From an uncultured Prevotella sp. (lineage in GTDB: Bacteria; Bacteroidota; Bacteroidia; Bacteroidales; Bacteroidaceae): DNA of 39,438 nt. Positions 24,199-33,081 of the stretch are shown here, one piece after another (position 1 is the stretch's first letter; each line of letters starts with the position of its first letter). The notes beneath the pieces are model-generated. The model did no database searches. It worked only from the letters and a program-made list of their open reading frames with translations, and was not told the DNA's origin. The position numbers and the translations under genes were made by a program. The DNA lies in contig CAJOCR010000003.1 of the NCBI GenBank assembly GCA_905236755.1, positions 141,550-180,987 on the forward strand, given 5' to 3'.

Positions 24199-26532
24199 TT
24201 ATTTAATTACTGTGAACTTCGCAAACTTCAGAAGCAGTTGTTTGGTGCCTGTATGCACGAACTCAACTGTAGCCTTCATGTTTTCGCCTGCGCCCTCAAT
24301 CTTTGTTATTGTGCCTCTACCGAAACGCTGGTGTTCGATAACCATTCCTTCGCACAAATTACTTGAAGAAGCGCTTGCAGATGTTTTACTTACAGAAGTA
24401 GGCTTGGCTACGGCTGCCGACATACGAGTCAACGGACGGTTCAGCTCTGGACGCTGTGGTATTACCCTACTGCGCTCTGTACTAACATTATGCGTTGTAT
24501 GTATTCCACGAGGACGCACAGGCGTACGAGTAGAGAACTCACCAAACAAGAACTGGTCTTCGTCTGTTTCAAGCAAAGCAGGATCAATATCGTTAAGAAA
24601 ACGACTCTTTGAGAACATCTCCATCTTACCATAGCGCCAACGGTTCTTAGCATAAGTAAGCATACAATGCTTCTCTGCTCGTGTTATGGCAACATAAAGC
24701 AGACGGCGCTCCTCCTCCATCTCTCGCATACTCAGCATTGAACGCTGACTTGGAAAAATTCCGTCTTCAAGTCCAACAACAAACACAGCAGGGAACTCAA
24801 GACCTTTGGCTGCATGTACCGTCATCAACGCCACACGGTTATCATCATCTTTCTTGTTGTCGGCATCAGTGAGCAACGACACTTCCTGAAGATAATCGCT
24901 CAAACCGATTCTGTCTTCCTGACCTTCCTCACGACGACTCTCAACAAACTCTTGCAAGGCAGCAAGGAATTCCTCAAGATTTTCCTGACGTGAAACAGCC
25001 TCTACATCTTTTGATTTATATAAATCATCCGAAATACCAGCTTTCTTAATTATCTCAGTACCAAGTTCATAGGCATCTTTTTCATGTACCACATCAATAA
25101 AACCCTGCATCAGGGTAACAAAGCCCTGCAGCTTTGCTATAGTTCCCTTATTAATGCCAACGGCATAGTGTTCTGGCTGATTAATAATGTCCCAAAAGCT
25201 CACTCTGTTTGTCTGTGCAGCAACGGCAATTTTTCCAATGGTTGTTTCGCCAATGCCTCGAGCAGGGTAATTGATAATGCGCTTTATTGCTTCCTCGTCA
25301 TCAGGGTTAGTAACTACACGGAAATAAGCTATAATATCTTTTATTTCTTTGCGCTGATAGAAGCTCATTCCGCCAAAAACACGATACGGCACACCATCAT
25401 GCAAGAACTGATCCTCAAAGCTACGGCTCTGCGAATTTGTACGATACAGAATAGCGAAATCACGCCATTCAAAGCCTTCTGTACGTTTAATACGCTGTAT
25501 CTCTTTACTTACAACAATAGCCTCCTCCTTATCGCTTTGCAAATGACGAAGTAGTATTTTGTCGCCTTCATCATTCTCACTATACACTTCCTTGTGTATC
25601 TGTCGTTCATTGTGTTTTATAAGACTGTTGGCAGCTTTCACTATTCGTTGTGTAGAGCGATAATTCTGTTCCAGTTTAAACAGCTGAGTATTTTTATATA
25701 CCTGCTGGAAACTAAGAATATTATCAATATTTGCACCACGGAAAGCATAGATACTCTGAGCATCGTCACCTACTGCACACACACGTTGATTTTCCTTAGT
25801 GAGCAACAACAGAATCTGCTGTTGAGCATAGTTAGTATCCTGATACTCATCAACAAGCACATACTCAAAATTAGATGCGTATTTCTGTCTCACATCTTCA
25901 TGCTGTGAAAATAGCTGATAAGTAAGCACCAACAAATCATCAAAATCCATGGCATTAGCCTTAAGAAGTCGCTGCTGATAAGCAGTGTATATATTGCTTA
26001 TCTCGGGCAGTTTCTCTTCTTGGTCACGCATCAAAGCAGCCCTATCCTCTGTATAAGCATCTGCAAGGATAAGATGGTTCTTTGCCATACTGATACGATT
26101 ATGCACCGTTGCAGGTTTATACTGCTTATCATCAAGCTGCATTTCCTTAACTATTGACTTGATAAGCGAACGCGAATCTGTCTCGTCGTAAATTGTATAA
26201 CTGGAATTATACCCTAATCTTGCAGCCTCAACACGCAATATATGTGCAAAGATACTATGGAATGTACCCATATACAGGTGGCGAGCCAAATTCTCGCCAA
26301 CGAGTTTGGCAATACGCTCTTTCATTTCCTTTGCCGCCTTATTAGTAAAGGTAAGTGCAAGGATATTCCATGGTTTCATACCCTTTTTCAGCAGGTATGC
26401 AATCTTGTATGTTAATACACGTGTTTTACCCGATCCTGCACCAGCAATAACCAGTTCTGGACCTGAAATATATTCAACAGCATTTCGCTGTGATTCATTT
26501 AATTGCAAAAGCAATTCTTCTTTTGTCATCAT
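24199..26532 (-). CDS. ATP-dependent DNA helicase, PcrA/UvrD family
   Basis: SF1 3'-5' helicase for repair and replication restart. The 777-aa protein has Q motif NESQRNAV, Walker A GAGSGKT (residues 31-37, K36), TFTNKAAKEMKER (motif Ia), DEYQDTN (motif II), QSIYAFRGA (motif III), the EQNYRST motif IV region, VALMTVHAAKGLEF (motif V) and VAITRAEK (motif VI). The C-terminal 48 residues (GMVIEHQRFGRGTITKIEG) form the Tudor-like polymerase-binding domain typical of PcrA/UvrD. The start is either of two tandem ATGs (26532 or 26529). mtgA is upstream on the same strand after 41 nt that hold a palindromic repeat. Confidence 0.95.
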   Translation of the reverse strand: MMTKEELLLQLNESQRNAVEYISGPELVIAGAGSGKTRVLTYKIAYLLKKGMKPWNILALTFTNKAAKEMKERIAKLVGENLARHLYMGTFHSIFAHILRVEAARLGYNSSYTIYDETDSRSLIKSIVKEMQLDDKQYKPATVHNRISMAKNHLILADAYTEDRAALMRDQEEKLPEISNIYTAYQQRLLKANAMDFDDLLVLTYQLFSQHEDVRQKYASNFEYVLVDEYQDTNYAQQQILLLLTKENQRVCAVGDDAQSIYAFRGANIDNILSFQQVYKNTQLFKLEQNYRSTQRIVKAANSLIKHNERQIHKEVYSENDEGDKILLRHLQSDKEEAIVVSKEIQRIKRTEGFEWRDFAILYRTNSQSRSFEDQFLHDGVPYRVFGGMSFYQRKEIKDIIAYFRVVTNPDDEEAIKRIINYPARGIGETTIGKIAVAAQTNRVSFWDIINQPEHYAVGINKGTIAKLQGFVTLMQGFIDVVHEKDAYELGTEIIKKAGISDDLYKSKDVEAVSRQENLEEFLAALQEFVESRREEGQEDRIGLSDYLQEVSLLTDADNKKDDDNRVALMTVHAAKGLEFPAVFVVGLEDGIFPSQRSMLSMREMEEERRLLYVAITRAEKHCMLTYAKNRWRYGKMEMFSKSRFLNDIDPALLETDEDQFLFGEFSTRTPVRPRGIHTTHNVSTERSRVIPQRPELNRPLTRMSAAVAKPTSVSKTSASASSSNLCEGMVIEHQRFGRGTITKIEGAGENMKATVEFVHTGTKQLLLKFAKFTVIK

Positions 26533-26539
26533 AATTTAA

Positions 26540-26575
26540 AAGCCCCTTCCTTTTGGAGGGGGATGAGGGAGGCTT
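26540..26575. repeat. Solo palindromic repeat between mtgA and the helicase gene
   Basis: AAGCCCCTTCC-TTTT-GGAGGGGG-ATGAGGGAGGCTT: complementary CCCCTTCC/GGAGGGG arms with AAGCC/GGCTT ends. It lies immediately against the mtgA stop and forms most of the spacer within a probable operon. Confidence 0.75.
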
Positions 26576-27308
26576 ATTTCTTATAAACTCCTCCCACTAC
26601 AGTCTTTGGATTCACGTCTTCACCCTCCTTCGGGAAGGCAGGGATAAAACGCATGTTCTGCATTATCTGACGCTGACGTTTACGCATATAGCTTGAGGGG
26701 TTCTTACTTGAGAACTTACGGGGATTAGGCAGAGTGGCAGCAATAAGAGCGCAGTCAGCACGACTGAGGTCACTTGCCGTCTTACCAAAATGATATTCAG
26801 CCACAGCATCAGCACCATAGATGCCGTTACCCATTTCTATCGAGTTAAGATAAACCTCCATGATGCGTTGCTTGCTCCAGAACAATTCTATCAAAGCAGT
26901 AAAATACACCTCGAAGCCCTTTCTTATCCAAGAGCGACCAGGCCACAGAAACACATTCTTGGCTGTTTGCTGACTGATAGTACTTGCACCGTGTTTCTTT
27001 CCCTTTCCACTCATATTATGCTTTGCAGCCTTTTCTATTGCATCATAGTCAAAACCATGGTGCAACAGAAAACGTTGATCTTCGCTTGCCATAACTGCAA
27101 CAGGCATATGTTTGCTTATCTTATCCATCGACACCCATGTATGATGAAGTGTCATACTCTCACCATCGCCCACCTGCTGAGCGCAACGGATAAACATCAA
27201 GGGTGTGAAATAAACAGGCAGAAAACGATATACAACAACCATAAACAAGGTTGATGCAAAAAACAGAGATACTCCCCAACGTACAATCTTCCAAACAATA
27301 TGCTTCAT
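26574..27308 (-). CDS. mtgA: Monofunctional peptidoglycan glycosyltransferase
   Basis: GT51 enzyme that polymerises lipid II into glycan strands at the inner membrane. The 244-aa protein has one N-terminal membrane helix (about residues 10-32), the catalytic ASEDQRF (E76) with [21 protein letters not shown], the second Glu region [15 protein letters not shown], and [15 protein letters not shown]. There is no transpeptidase domain. The stop touches a palindromic repeat. TTTGAA-type repeats fill the upstream region, and no clean promoter is visible. Confidence 0.95.
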   Translation of the reverse strand: MKHIVWKIVRWGVSLFFASTLFMVVVYRFLPVYFTPLMFIRCAQQVGDGESMTLHHTWVSMDKISKHMPVAVMASEDQRFLLHHGFDYDAIEKAAKHNMSGKGKKHGASTISQQTAKNVFLWPGRSWIRKGFEVYFTALIELFWSKQRIMEVYLNSIEMGNGIYGADAVAEYHFGKTASDLSRADCALIAATLPNPRKFSSKNPSSYMRKRQRQIMQNMRFIPAFPKEGEDVNPKTVVGGVYKK

Positions 27309-27558
27309 TTAACTTTGAGGTTTGAACTTTAAACTTTGAGATTTGAAGTTTGAACTTTATGACTACAATAATCTTTGAGGTTTGAACTTTGAACTTTACA
27401 TTAAAAAAGAACATTGAACTTTGAAGTTTGATCTTTGAAAATTGAATTTTGAACATTATGATTACCTTGAAGCTTGAGGCTCAAAGTAGAAGGACTAATC
27501 ATAAATTCAAAATTCAAATCTCAAAGTTCAATGTTCAAAGTTCAATGTTCAAAGTATA
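27309..27558. repeat. TTTGAACTTTGAAG repeat cluster 2, forming a long imperfect inverted repeat
   Basis: About 250 bp of variants of TTTGAACTTTGA. The left part (27309-27466) contains two endings like cluster 1 (ACTTTATGACTAC and ACATTATGATTAC). From about 27494 the motif continues in reverse complement (TAATCATAAATTCAAAATTC, then TTCAATGTTCAAAG). The two parts could fold on a centre near 27480. It lies between ompA (stop 27569) and mtgA (start 27308). No gene. Confidence 0.75.
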
Positions 27559-27568
27559 CCGCTCAACG

Positions 27569-28267
27569 TTACTTCAAAGAACCGTTCTCAGCAGCCTTAA
27601 CCATAGCCTCGCTTGCATAGAGATAAACCTCTACACGACGGTTCTGCTGACGACCAGCCTTTGTACCATTATCAGCTACAGGGTCAGAGCTACCCTTACC
27701 CTCTACTGTCTTGAACTGACCAGCAGAAACACCACAAGTCTTCAAGTAGCTAACAACAGACTTAGCACGGTTATTACTCAATGGAAGGTTGATACCGTCA
27801 TTACCTGTTGAATCAGTATGACCATATACATCAACATATACATCGGTATTATTCTTCAAAACCTTAGAGAACTTAGCAAGGTCGTTCTTAGAAGCAGCCT
27901 TCAAAGTAGCCTTGTTAGTATCAAACAACAGACCGCTGTCGAAAGTAACCTTCACAGCCTTAAGACCGTTAGCATCGGTAACCTCCTCTACCTTAGCGTT
28001 CTCAATCTGTGCAGCCTCAGCAGCCACCTTATCCATGTGACGGCCAATCAATGCACCTGTACCTGAACCAACAGCGCCACCAATAGCAGCACCAATAGCA
28101 GCCGACTTAGCATTGTGACCAATGATACCACCAAGAATACCACCAAGAGCAGCACCACCACCAGCACCAACAAGTGCACCTGTGCCCTGCTTTGTAGCAC
28201 AACTTGAGAAACTACCTAATACGGTAAGGAATGCCAAACCAAGGGTTAAAGTCTTTAATTTCTTCAT
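27569..28267 (-). CDS. OmpA-family lipoprotein with glycine-zipper domain
   Basis: Outer-membrane-anchored peptidoglycan-binding lipoprotein. The 232-aa protein has a lipoprotein signal (lipobox FSSC, lipid Cys at residue 23) and a glycine-zipper stretch (about residues 28-75, rich in GxxxG such as GALVGAGGGAALGG). A C-terminal OmpA domain (about 105-222) follows, with DVYGHTDSTG, NLPLSNNRAKSVVSYL and GRQQNRRVEVYL. It is the YiaD/Pal-like arrangement, likely structural. A -7-like TATCTTTG (28318-28311, minus strand) lies about 45 nt upstream of the ATG. Confidence 0.9.
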   Translation of the reverse strand: MKKLKTLTLGLAFLTVLGSFSSCATKQGTGALVGAGGGAALGGILGGIIGHNAKSAAIGAAIGGAVGSGTGALIGRHMDKVAAEAAQIENAKVEEVTDANGLKAVKVTFDSGLLFDTNKATLKAASKNDLAKFSKVLKNNTDVYVDVYGHTDSTGNDGINLPLSNNRAKSVVSYLKTCGVSAGQFKTVEGKGSSDPVADNGTKAGRQQNRRVEVYLYASEAMVKAAENGSLK

Positions 28268-28800
28268 AATTTGTTTCTTTTAAAATGGTTATTATCCAAT
28301 TTATTTCTTGCAAAGATAATTGTTTTTTCTACATAATAGAGTGTGATTGAACATTTTTTTGTAATTTTGTGCGCAAATTAATTCCTTACCTCTATAATAA
28401 GGAAGATAAAAGAAGTTAGAAGCCAACGCTTCGCTATTAAAGATTGAATAAAAACAAAGAAAACCTTATAAAGAGTATAGATACTAAACGATTTATATTT
28501 CGTTAGGGTTTTCGGTGCAAAGCACCGAGGTTTTTCTCTAAAAAGGTTAGCCGTAAGGCTTGTGATTGAAAGATGCTAATGAAAGCTTGCTTTAAAGAAG
28601 CCTCTCCCGACCTCCCCAGTACTTTTGTCGTAGGGCAAAACGTAGAAGGAGAATGAGCAACTTGAGTTTACAGCTTTATCATTTTTCATTTATCATTTTT
28701 CATTTAGCGGTTTTACCGCGCATAGAGAGGTTTTCGTGGTTTTTCTTAAATAAGACCAGATAATTCAATATAACGAAACAATAAACAAAAAGAATATAAA
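28268..28800. other. Long divergent intergenic region with repeats, between ompA and proS
   Basis: About 530 bp without a credible gene. It holds a minus-strand -7-like box for ompA (28318-28311); a plus-strand TAATTTTG (28362-28369) lacking a -33 box; the hairpin CGGTGC-AAA-GCACCG followed by AGGTTTTT (about 28513-28534), which looks like a terminator or attenuator; a GCC-GTAA-GGC mini-palindrome; a half palindrome GCCTCTCCCGACCTCCCC (about 28601-28618); and tandem TTTATCATTTTTCA repeats (about 28675-28704). The start of proS transcription could not be fixed. Confidence 0.6.
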
Positions 28801-30288
28801 ATGGCAAAAGAATTAAAGCAATTGACCAAGCGTGCTGACGACTACAGTCAGTGGTTCAATGACTTGGTTGTGAAAGCTGATCTGGCCGAGCAGGCTCCTG
28901 TTCGCGGTTGTATGATTATTAAGCCTTACGGCTATGCTATTTGGGAAAAAATGCAGGCTGCTTTGGATAAGGCTTTTAAAAAGACTGGTGTTCAGAACGC
29001 ATATTTCCCTCTGCTCATTCCTAAGAGCTTCTTTGCTCGTGAGGCTGAGCACGTTAAGGGTTTTGCTAAAGAGAGTGCCGTTGTTACTCACTATCGTTTG
29101 AAGACAAGCGACGACGGTAAGGACATTATCGTTGACCCAGAGGCAAAACTCGAGGAAGAACTTATCATTCGTCCTACATCTGAGACAATGATTTGGCACA
29201 CTTATAAGAACTGGATCAATTCTTATCGCGACCTGCCAATCCTCTGCAACCAGTGGTGTAACGTTATGCGTTGGGAAATGCGCACTCGTCCTTTCCTCCG
29301 CACATCAGAGTTCCTTTGGCAGGAGGGCCACACCGCTCACGCTACTAAGGAAGAGGCAGAGGCAAAGGCTGTTGAGATGCTTCACGTATATGCCGACTTC
29401 GCCGAGAAGGTAATGGCAGTACCTGTAGTACGTGGTGTAAAGAGTGAGACCGAGCGTTTTGCAGGTGCTCTCAACACATACACTATCGAGGCAATGATGC
29501 AGGATGGTAAGGCTCTGCAGAGTGGTACCAGTCACTTCCTCGGTCAGAACTTCGCTAAGAGTTTCGATGTAACATTCCTTAATAAGGAGAACAAGCCTGA
29601 ATATGTATGGGCTACATCATGGGGTGTTTCTACCCGTCTGATGGGTGCTCTCATCATGACCCACTCTGACGACAACGGTCTTGTTCTTCCTCCAGCACTT
29701 GCACCTATTCAGGTTGTTATCGTACCTATCTATAAAGGTGAGGAGCAGCTCAAGGCTATCTCTGATAAGTTGCAGCCAGTTATCAATGAACTCGAGGAAC
29801 TTGGTGTCAGCGTTAAATACGACGACAGCGACAACAAGCGTCCAGGCTTCAAGTTTGCAGACTACGAGCTCAAGGGTGTACCTGTTCGTCTCGTTATGGG
29901 TGGTCGTGACCTCGAAAGCAACACTATCGAGATTATGCGTCGTGACACCTTAGAGAAAGAAAGCGTAAGCTTCGACGGTATCGTTGAGCGCGTTAAGAAC
30001 CTCCTCAAGGACATTCAGGACAATATCTATAAGAAGGCTCTCACCTATCGTGATGAGCACATCTTCGAGTGCGACAACTACGATGAGTTCAAGGAGCGTG
30101 TTAAGAAAGGCGGTTTCTTCCTTTGCCCATGGGACGGCACAGCCGAGACCGAGGCAAAGATCAAGGAAGACACTCAAGCAACTATCCGTTGTGTGCCATT
30201 GAACATTGAACAGAACGTAGAGGGTAAGGTCGATATGGTTACTGGCAAACCAGCCAAGAACCTTGTTATCATTGCACGCGCATACTAA
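28801..30288 (+). CDS. proS: Prolyl-tRNA synthetase, archaeal/eukaryote-like (type 3) form
   Basis: Charges tRNA-Pro. At 495 aa it lacks the bacterial INS editing domain and matches the short archaeal/eukaryote-like form. Landmarks are [14 protein letters not shown], the [16 protein letters not shown] motif 2 start, [18 protein letters not shown], the anticodon domain (about 300-400), a Cys-containing C-terminal domain (about 415-480, including FFLCPWDG) and the terminal tyrosine of IARAY that is conserved in this form. The upstream region is long and repeat-rich; a strong terminator follows. Confidence 0.97.
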   Translation: MAKELKQLTKRADDYSQWFNDLVVKADLAEQAPVRGCMIIKPYGYAIWEKMQAALDKAFKKTGVQNAYFPLLIPKSFFAREAEHVKGFAKESAVVTHYRLKTSDDGKDIIVDPEAKLEEELIIRPTSETMIWHTYKNWINSYRDLPILCNQWCNVMRWEMRTRPFLRTSEFLWQEGHTAHATKEEAEAKAVEMLHVYADFAEKVMAVPVVRGVKSETERFAGALNTYTIEAMMQDGKALQSGTSHFLGQNFAKSFDVTFLNKENKPEYVWATSWGVSTRLMGALIMTHSDDNGLVLPPALAPIQVVIVPIYKGEEQLKAISDKLQPVINELEELGVSVKYDDSDNKRPGFKFADYELKGVPVRLVMGGRDLESNTIEIMRRDTLEKESVSFDGIVERVKNLLKDIQDNIYKKALTYRDEHIFECDNYDEFKERVKKGGFFLCPWDGTAETEAKIKEDTQATIRCVPLNIEQNVEGKVDMVTGKPAKNLVIIARAY

Positions 30289-30409
30289 GAGCGCGAAGCG
30301 CACAGCGCTTCGCTATTGAAGAATGAATATTGAATATTGAATAATAATTCAGAATACTCGGAAAATTCAGAATAATCTGAATACTCTGATTACTCAGAAT
30401 TATCACCAT
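30289..30409. repeat. Short repeats between proS and its terminator
   Basis: AAGCGCACAGCGCTT (30296-30310) repeats the element at 14020-14034. It is followed by CGCTATTGAAGAATGAATA-type sequence (also near 28428) and several CAGAATAATCTGAATACTC-like imperfect repeats (about 30345-30398). No gene. Confidence 0.65.
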
Positions 30410-30443
30410 AAGCCTATTGCAAATTTTGCAATAGGCTTTTTTT
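30410..30443 (+). terminator. Terminator of proS
   Basis: Perfect 12-bp stem AAGCCTATTGCA (30410-30421) / TGCAATAGGCTT (30427-30438), 5-nt loop, T-run to 30443. Confidence 0.93.
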
Positions 30444-30541
30444 ATTCTATCAGTTCATCACGCCTTCCACACATAATGAAAGCGAAATAAATTACACATT
30501 AATCCTAATACAACGCTAATTTTATCTTTTTGCAATTTTTC

Positions 30542-30573
30542 TTTGGCGTTTTCTATCAAATTCGTTACTTTTG
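30542..30573 (+). promoter_or_regulatory. Promoter of the threonine operon
   Basis: -33 TTTG (30542-30545), 20-nt spacer, -7 TACTTTTG (30566-30573). Predicted start near 30580, leader about 60 nt. Confidence 0.85.
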
Positions 30574-30585
30574 CAACTAAGTTTT

Positions 30586-30614
30586 GCTTCAGCCTCGTTT
30601 GTTTCGAGGGGAGC
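30586..30614 (+). promoter_or_regulatory. Leader hairpin upstream of thrA
   Basis: GCTTC-AG-CCTCG, loop TTTGTTT, CGAGG-GGAGC: ten paired positions with a 2-nt bulge, located about 6 nt after the predicted transcription start and 26 nt before the ATG. There is no T-run and no obvious leader peptide, so it may stabilise the mRNA or take part in control that is not visible here. Confidence 0.6.
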
Positions 30615-30640
30615 ATTGCATTACCTAAATACACGAAAAA

Positions 30641-33076
30641 ATGAAAGTTTTAAAATTTGGCGGAACATCAGTAGGTTCCGTAAAAAGCATTCTTAGCTTA
30701 AAGCGAATAGTAGAAAACGAGGCAAAACGCCAGTCTGTAGTAGTTGTTGTTTCCGCACTTGGCGGCATTACCGACAAGCTCATTGCCACTTCCCAGTTAG
30801 CCCTTAAACATGATCCGAAATGGAAAGAGGAGTTCGACACTATGGTTGAACGCCATCATTCTATGATTGATCATATTATCGACGATACAACCCTTCAGGA
30901 AGACTTATTTAATAAGGTGGATGCTCTCTTTGATCAGTTAAAGAGCATTTATCATGGAGTGTTCCTTGTTCACGACCTTAGTGAGAAAACCCTTTGCGCC
31001 ATCGTCTCTTATGGCGAGCGCCTGTCAAGCAATATCGTTGCCACACTTATCCGTGGAGCAAAATGGTTTGATAGTCGTGAGTTCATAAAGACAGAACGCA
31101 AGAATGGTAAGAACGTTCTTGACAGCGATCTTACCAATAAACTTGTCCTCGACACCTTCGAAGACCTTCCACGTGTGTCATTGGTTCCAGGTTTCATCAG
31201 TCGCGACCGCGACACCGACGAGATAACCAACTTAGGCCGTGGCGGAAGCGACTACACAGCAGCCATCATTGCTGCTGCACTCGATGCCGAGGTTCTTGAG
31301 ATATGGACCGATGTCAATGGTTTCATGACTGCCGACCCACGTGTTATCTCGTCAGCTTACACCATTAACGAGCTGAGCTATGTCGAGGCTATGGAGCTTT
31401 GTAACTTCGGTGCAAAAGTCATCTACCCTCCTACCATCTATCCTGTCTGCATCAAGAACATACCTATCAAGGTTAAGAATACCTTCAACCCTGAAAACCC
31501 AGGTACTATCATCAAGCAGAAGATAGAAGACGACCGCAAGCCTATCAAGGGTATCAGCTCTATCAAGGGCACAGCCCTGATCAATGTCACTGGTCTTTCC
31601 ATGGTGGGAGTCATCGGTGTTAACCGACGCATCTTCACCCGACTTGCCGACAATGGCATCAGCGTGTTCATGGTGTCACAGGCATCGTCAGAGAACTCTA
31701 CCTCTATCGGTGTGCGTGAGGAAGATGTCAACGAAGCAGTACGAGTGCTCAATGAGGAGTTTGCTGCCGAGATTGCCGACGGAGCAATGTTCCCCATGCA
31801 GGTTGAGCTTGGTCTTGCCACCGTGGCTATCGTTGGCGAGAACATGAAACACACACCAGGTATAGCCGGCAAGCTCTTTGGAACATTAGGACGTAGCGGT
31901 ATCAGTGTCATTGCCTGTGCACAGGGTGCCAGCGAAACCAATATCTCGTTTGTTGTCAAAGCCGACTCACTACGTAAGTCACTCAACGTTATTCACGACA
32001 GCTTCTTCCTGTCAGAATACAATGTTCTCAATCTCTTCATCTGTGGTGTGGGAACCGTTGGTGGACAGCTCATCGAACAGATAAAATGTCAGTATGAGGA
32101 ACTCAAACATCGCAGTCAGCTAAAGCTCAATGTCGTTGGTATTGCCTCATCGCATAATGCCATCTTCAACCGTGAAGGTTTAGACCTCGACAACTACCGA
32201 GCATTGTTAAAAGAATCAGAACCAAGCAACCCACAGAAGCTTCGCGACAATATCCTCTCAATGAACATCTTCAATAGCGTGTTCGTTGACTGCACAGCAA
32301 GCAAGGATATTGCTGCACTCTACGAGAGTCTGCTTGCTCACAACATATCAGTCATTGCAGCCAATAAGATAGCTGCATCAGGCGATTACGATTACTATCT
32401 AAAACTAAAACAGCTGGCACTTGCCAAAGGCGTTAAGTTCCGTTATGAAACAAACGTAGGAGCTGGCTTGCCTATCATCGGCACCATCAACGACCTTAGA
32501 AACTCAGGTGATAAGATTCTTAAGATAGAGGCTGTTCTTAGTGGAACGCTCAACTTTATCTTTAACGAGATAGCAGCCGATGTGCCTTTCTCTGAAACAG
32601 TAAAACGAGCAAAGCAACAAGGTTATTCAGAACCCGACCCACGCATCGACCTCAGCGGTACCGATGTTGTTCGCAAGCTCGTCATTCTCTCTCGTGAAGC
32701 AGGCTATAAGGTGTCACAGGAAGATGTAGAGAAGAAACTCTTCGTGCCACAAGACTATTTCGAAGGAAGCGTAGATGACTTTTGGAAGCGCCTACCCGAC
32801 CTCGATGCTGATTTCGAGAAACAGCGCAAACAACTCGAAGCTGAAGGCAAACGCTGGCGCTTTGTTGCAACATACGACAATGGACACACCGAAGTGGCTC
32901 TTCGGGCTGTTGGACAAAATAGCCCCTTCTACAATCTTGAAGGTTCAAACAACATCGTTCTCCTCACAACCGAGCGCTACAAGCAGTATCCAATGCTCAT
33001 TCAGGGCTACGGTGCTGGAGCCGACGTAACTGCAGCTGGAGTATTTGCAAACATCATGTCAATAGCTAATATTTAG
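30641..33076 (+). CDS. thrA: Bifunctional aspartokinase / homoserine dehydrogenase
   Basis: Carries the first and third steps of the aspartate pathway to threonine and methionine. The 811-aa fusion begins with the kinase signature KFGGTSVGS (residues 5-13) and has GRGGSDYTAAIIAAAL and the two regulatory ACT domains (about 310-460, with TALINVTGLSMVGV and LATVAIVGENM). The homoserine dehydrogenase part (about 465-811) has NLFICGVGTVGGQL (NAD(P)-binding), VIAANKIA and GTLNFIFNEIA. ACT domains imply feedback inhibition, likely by threonine. apgM-like starts 5 nt after its stop. Confidence 0.97.
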   Translation: MKVLKFGGTSVGSVKSILSLKRIVENEAKRQSVVVVVSALGGITDKLIATSQLALKHDPKWKEEFDTMVERHHSMIDHIIDDTTLQEDLFNKVDALFDQLKSIYHGVFLVHDLSEKTLCAIVSYGERLSSNIVATLIRGAKWFDSREFIKTERKNGKNVLDSDLTNKLVLDTFEDLPRVSLVPGFISRDRDTDEITNLGRGGSDYTAAIIAAALDAEVLEIWTDVNGFMTADPRVISSAYTINELSYVEAMELCNFGAKVIYPPTIYPVCIKNIPIKVKNTFNPENPGTIIKQKIEDDRKPIKGISSIKGTALINVTGLSMVGVIGVNRRIFTRLADNGISVFMVSQASSENSTSIGVREEDVNEAVRVLNEEFAAEIADGAMFPMQVELGLATVAIVGENMKHTPGIAGKLFGTLGRSGISVIACAQGASETNISFVVKADSLRKSLNVIHDSFFLSEYNVLNLFICGVGTVGGQLIEQIKCQYEELKHRSQLKLNVVGIASSHNAIFNREGLDLDNYRALLKESEPSNPQKLRDNILSMNIFNSVFVDCTASKDIAALYESLLAHNISVIAANKIAASGDYDYYLKLKQLALAKGVKFRYETNVGAGLPIIGTINDLRNSGDKILKIEAVLSGTLNFIFNEIAADVPFSETVKRAKQQGYSEPDPRIDLSGTDVVRKLVILSREAGYKVSQEDVEKKLFVPQDYFEGSVDDFWKRLPDLDADFEKQRKQLEAEGKRWRFVATYDNGHTEVALRAVGQNSPFYNLEGSNNIVLLTTERYKQYPMLIQGYGAGADVTAAGVFANIMSIANI

Positions 33077-33081
33077 GTTAT

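Noticed and set aside
27309..27558. Possible CRISPR array
   Set aside because: Repeats are short, imperfect and without unique spacers of constant length; no cas genes nearby.
28513..28534. T-box or other riboswitch controlling proS
   Set aside because: The CGGTGC/GCACCG hairpin with a short T-tract is simple; no T-box sequence or other known aptamer core could be recognised.
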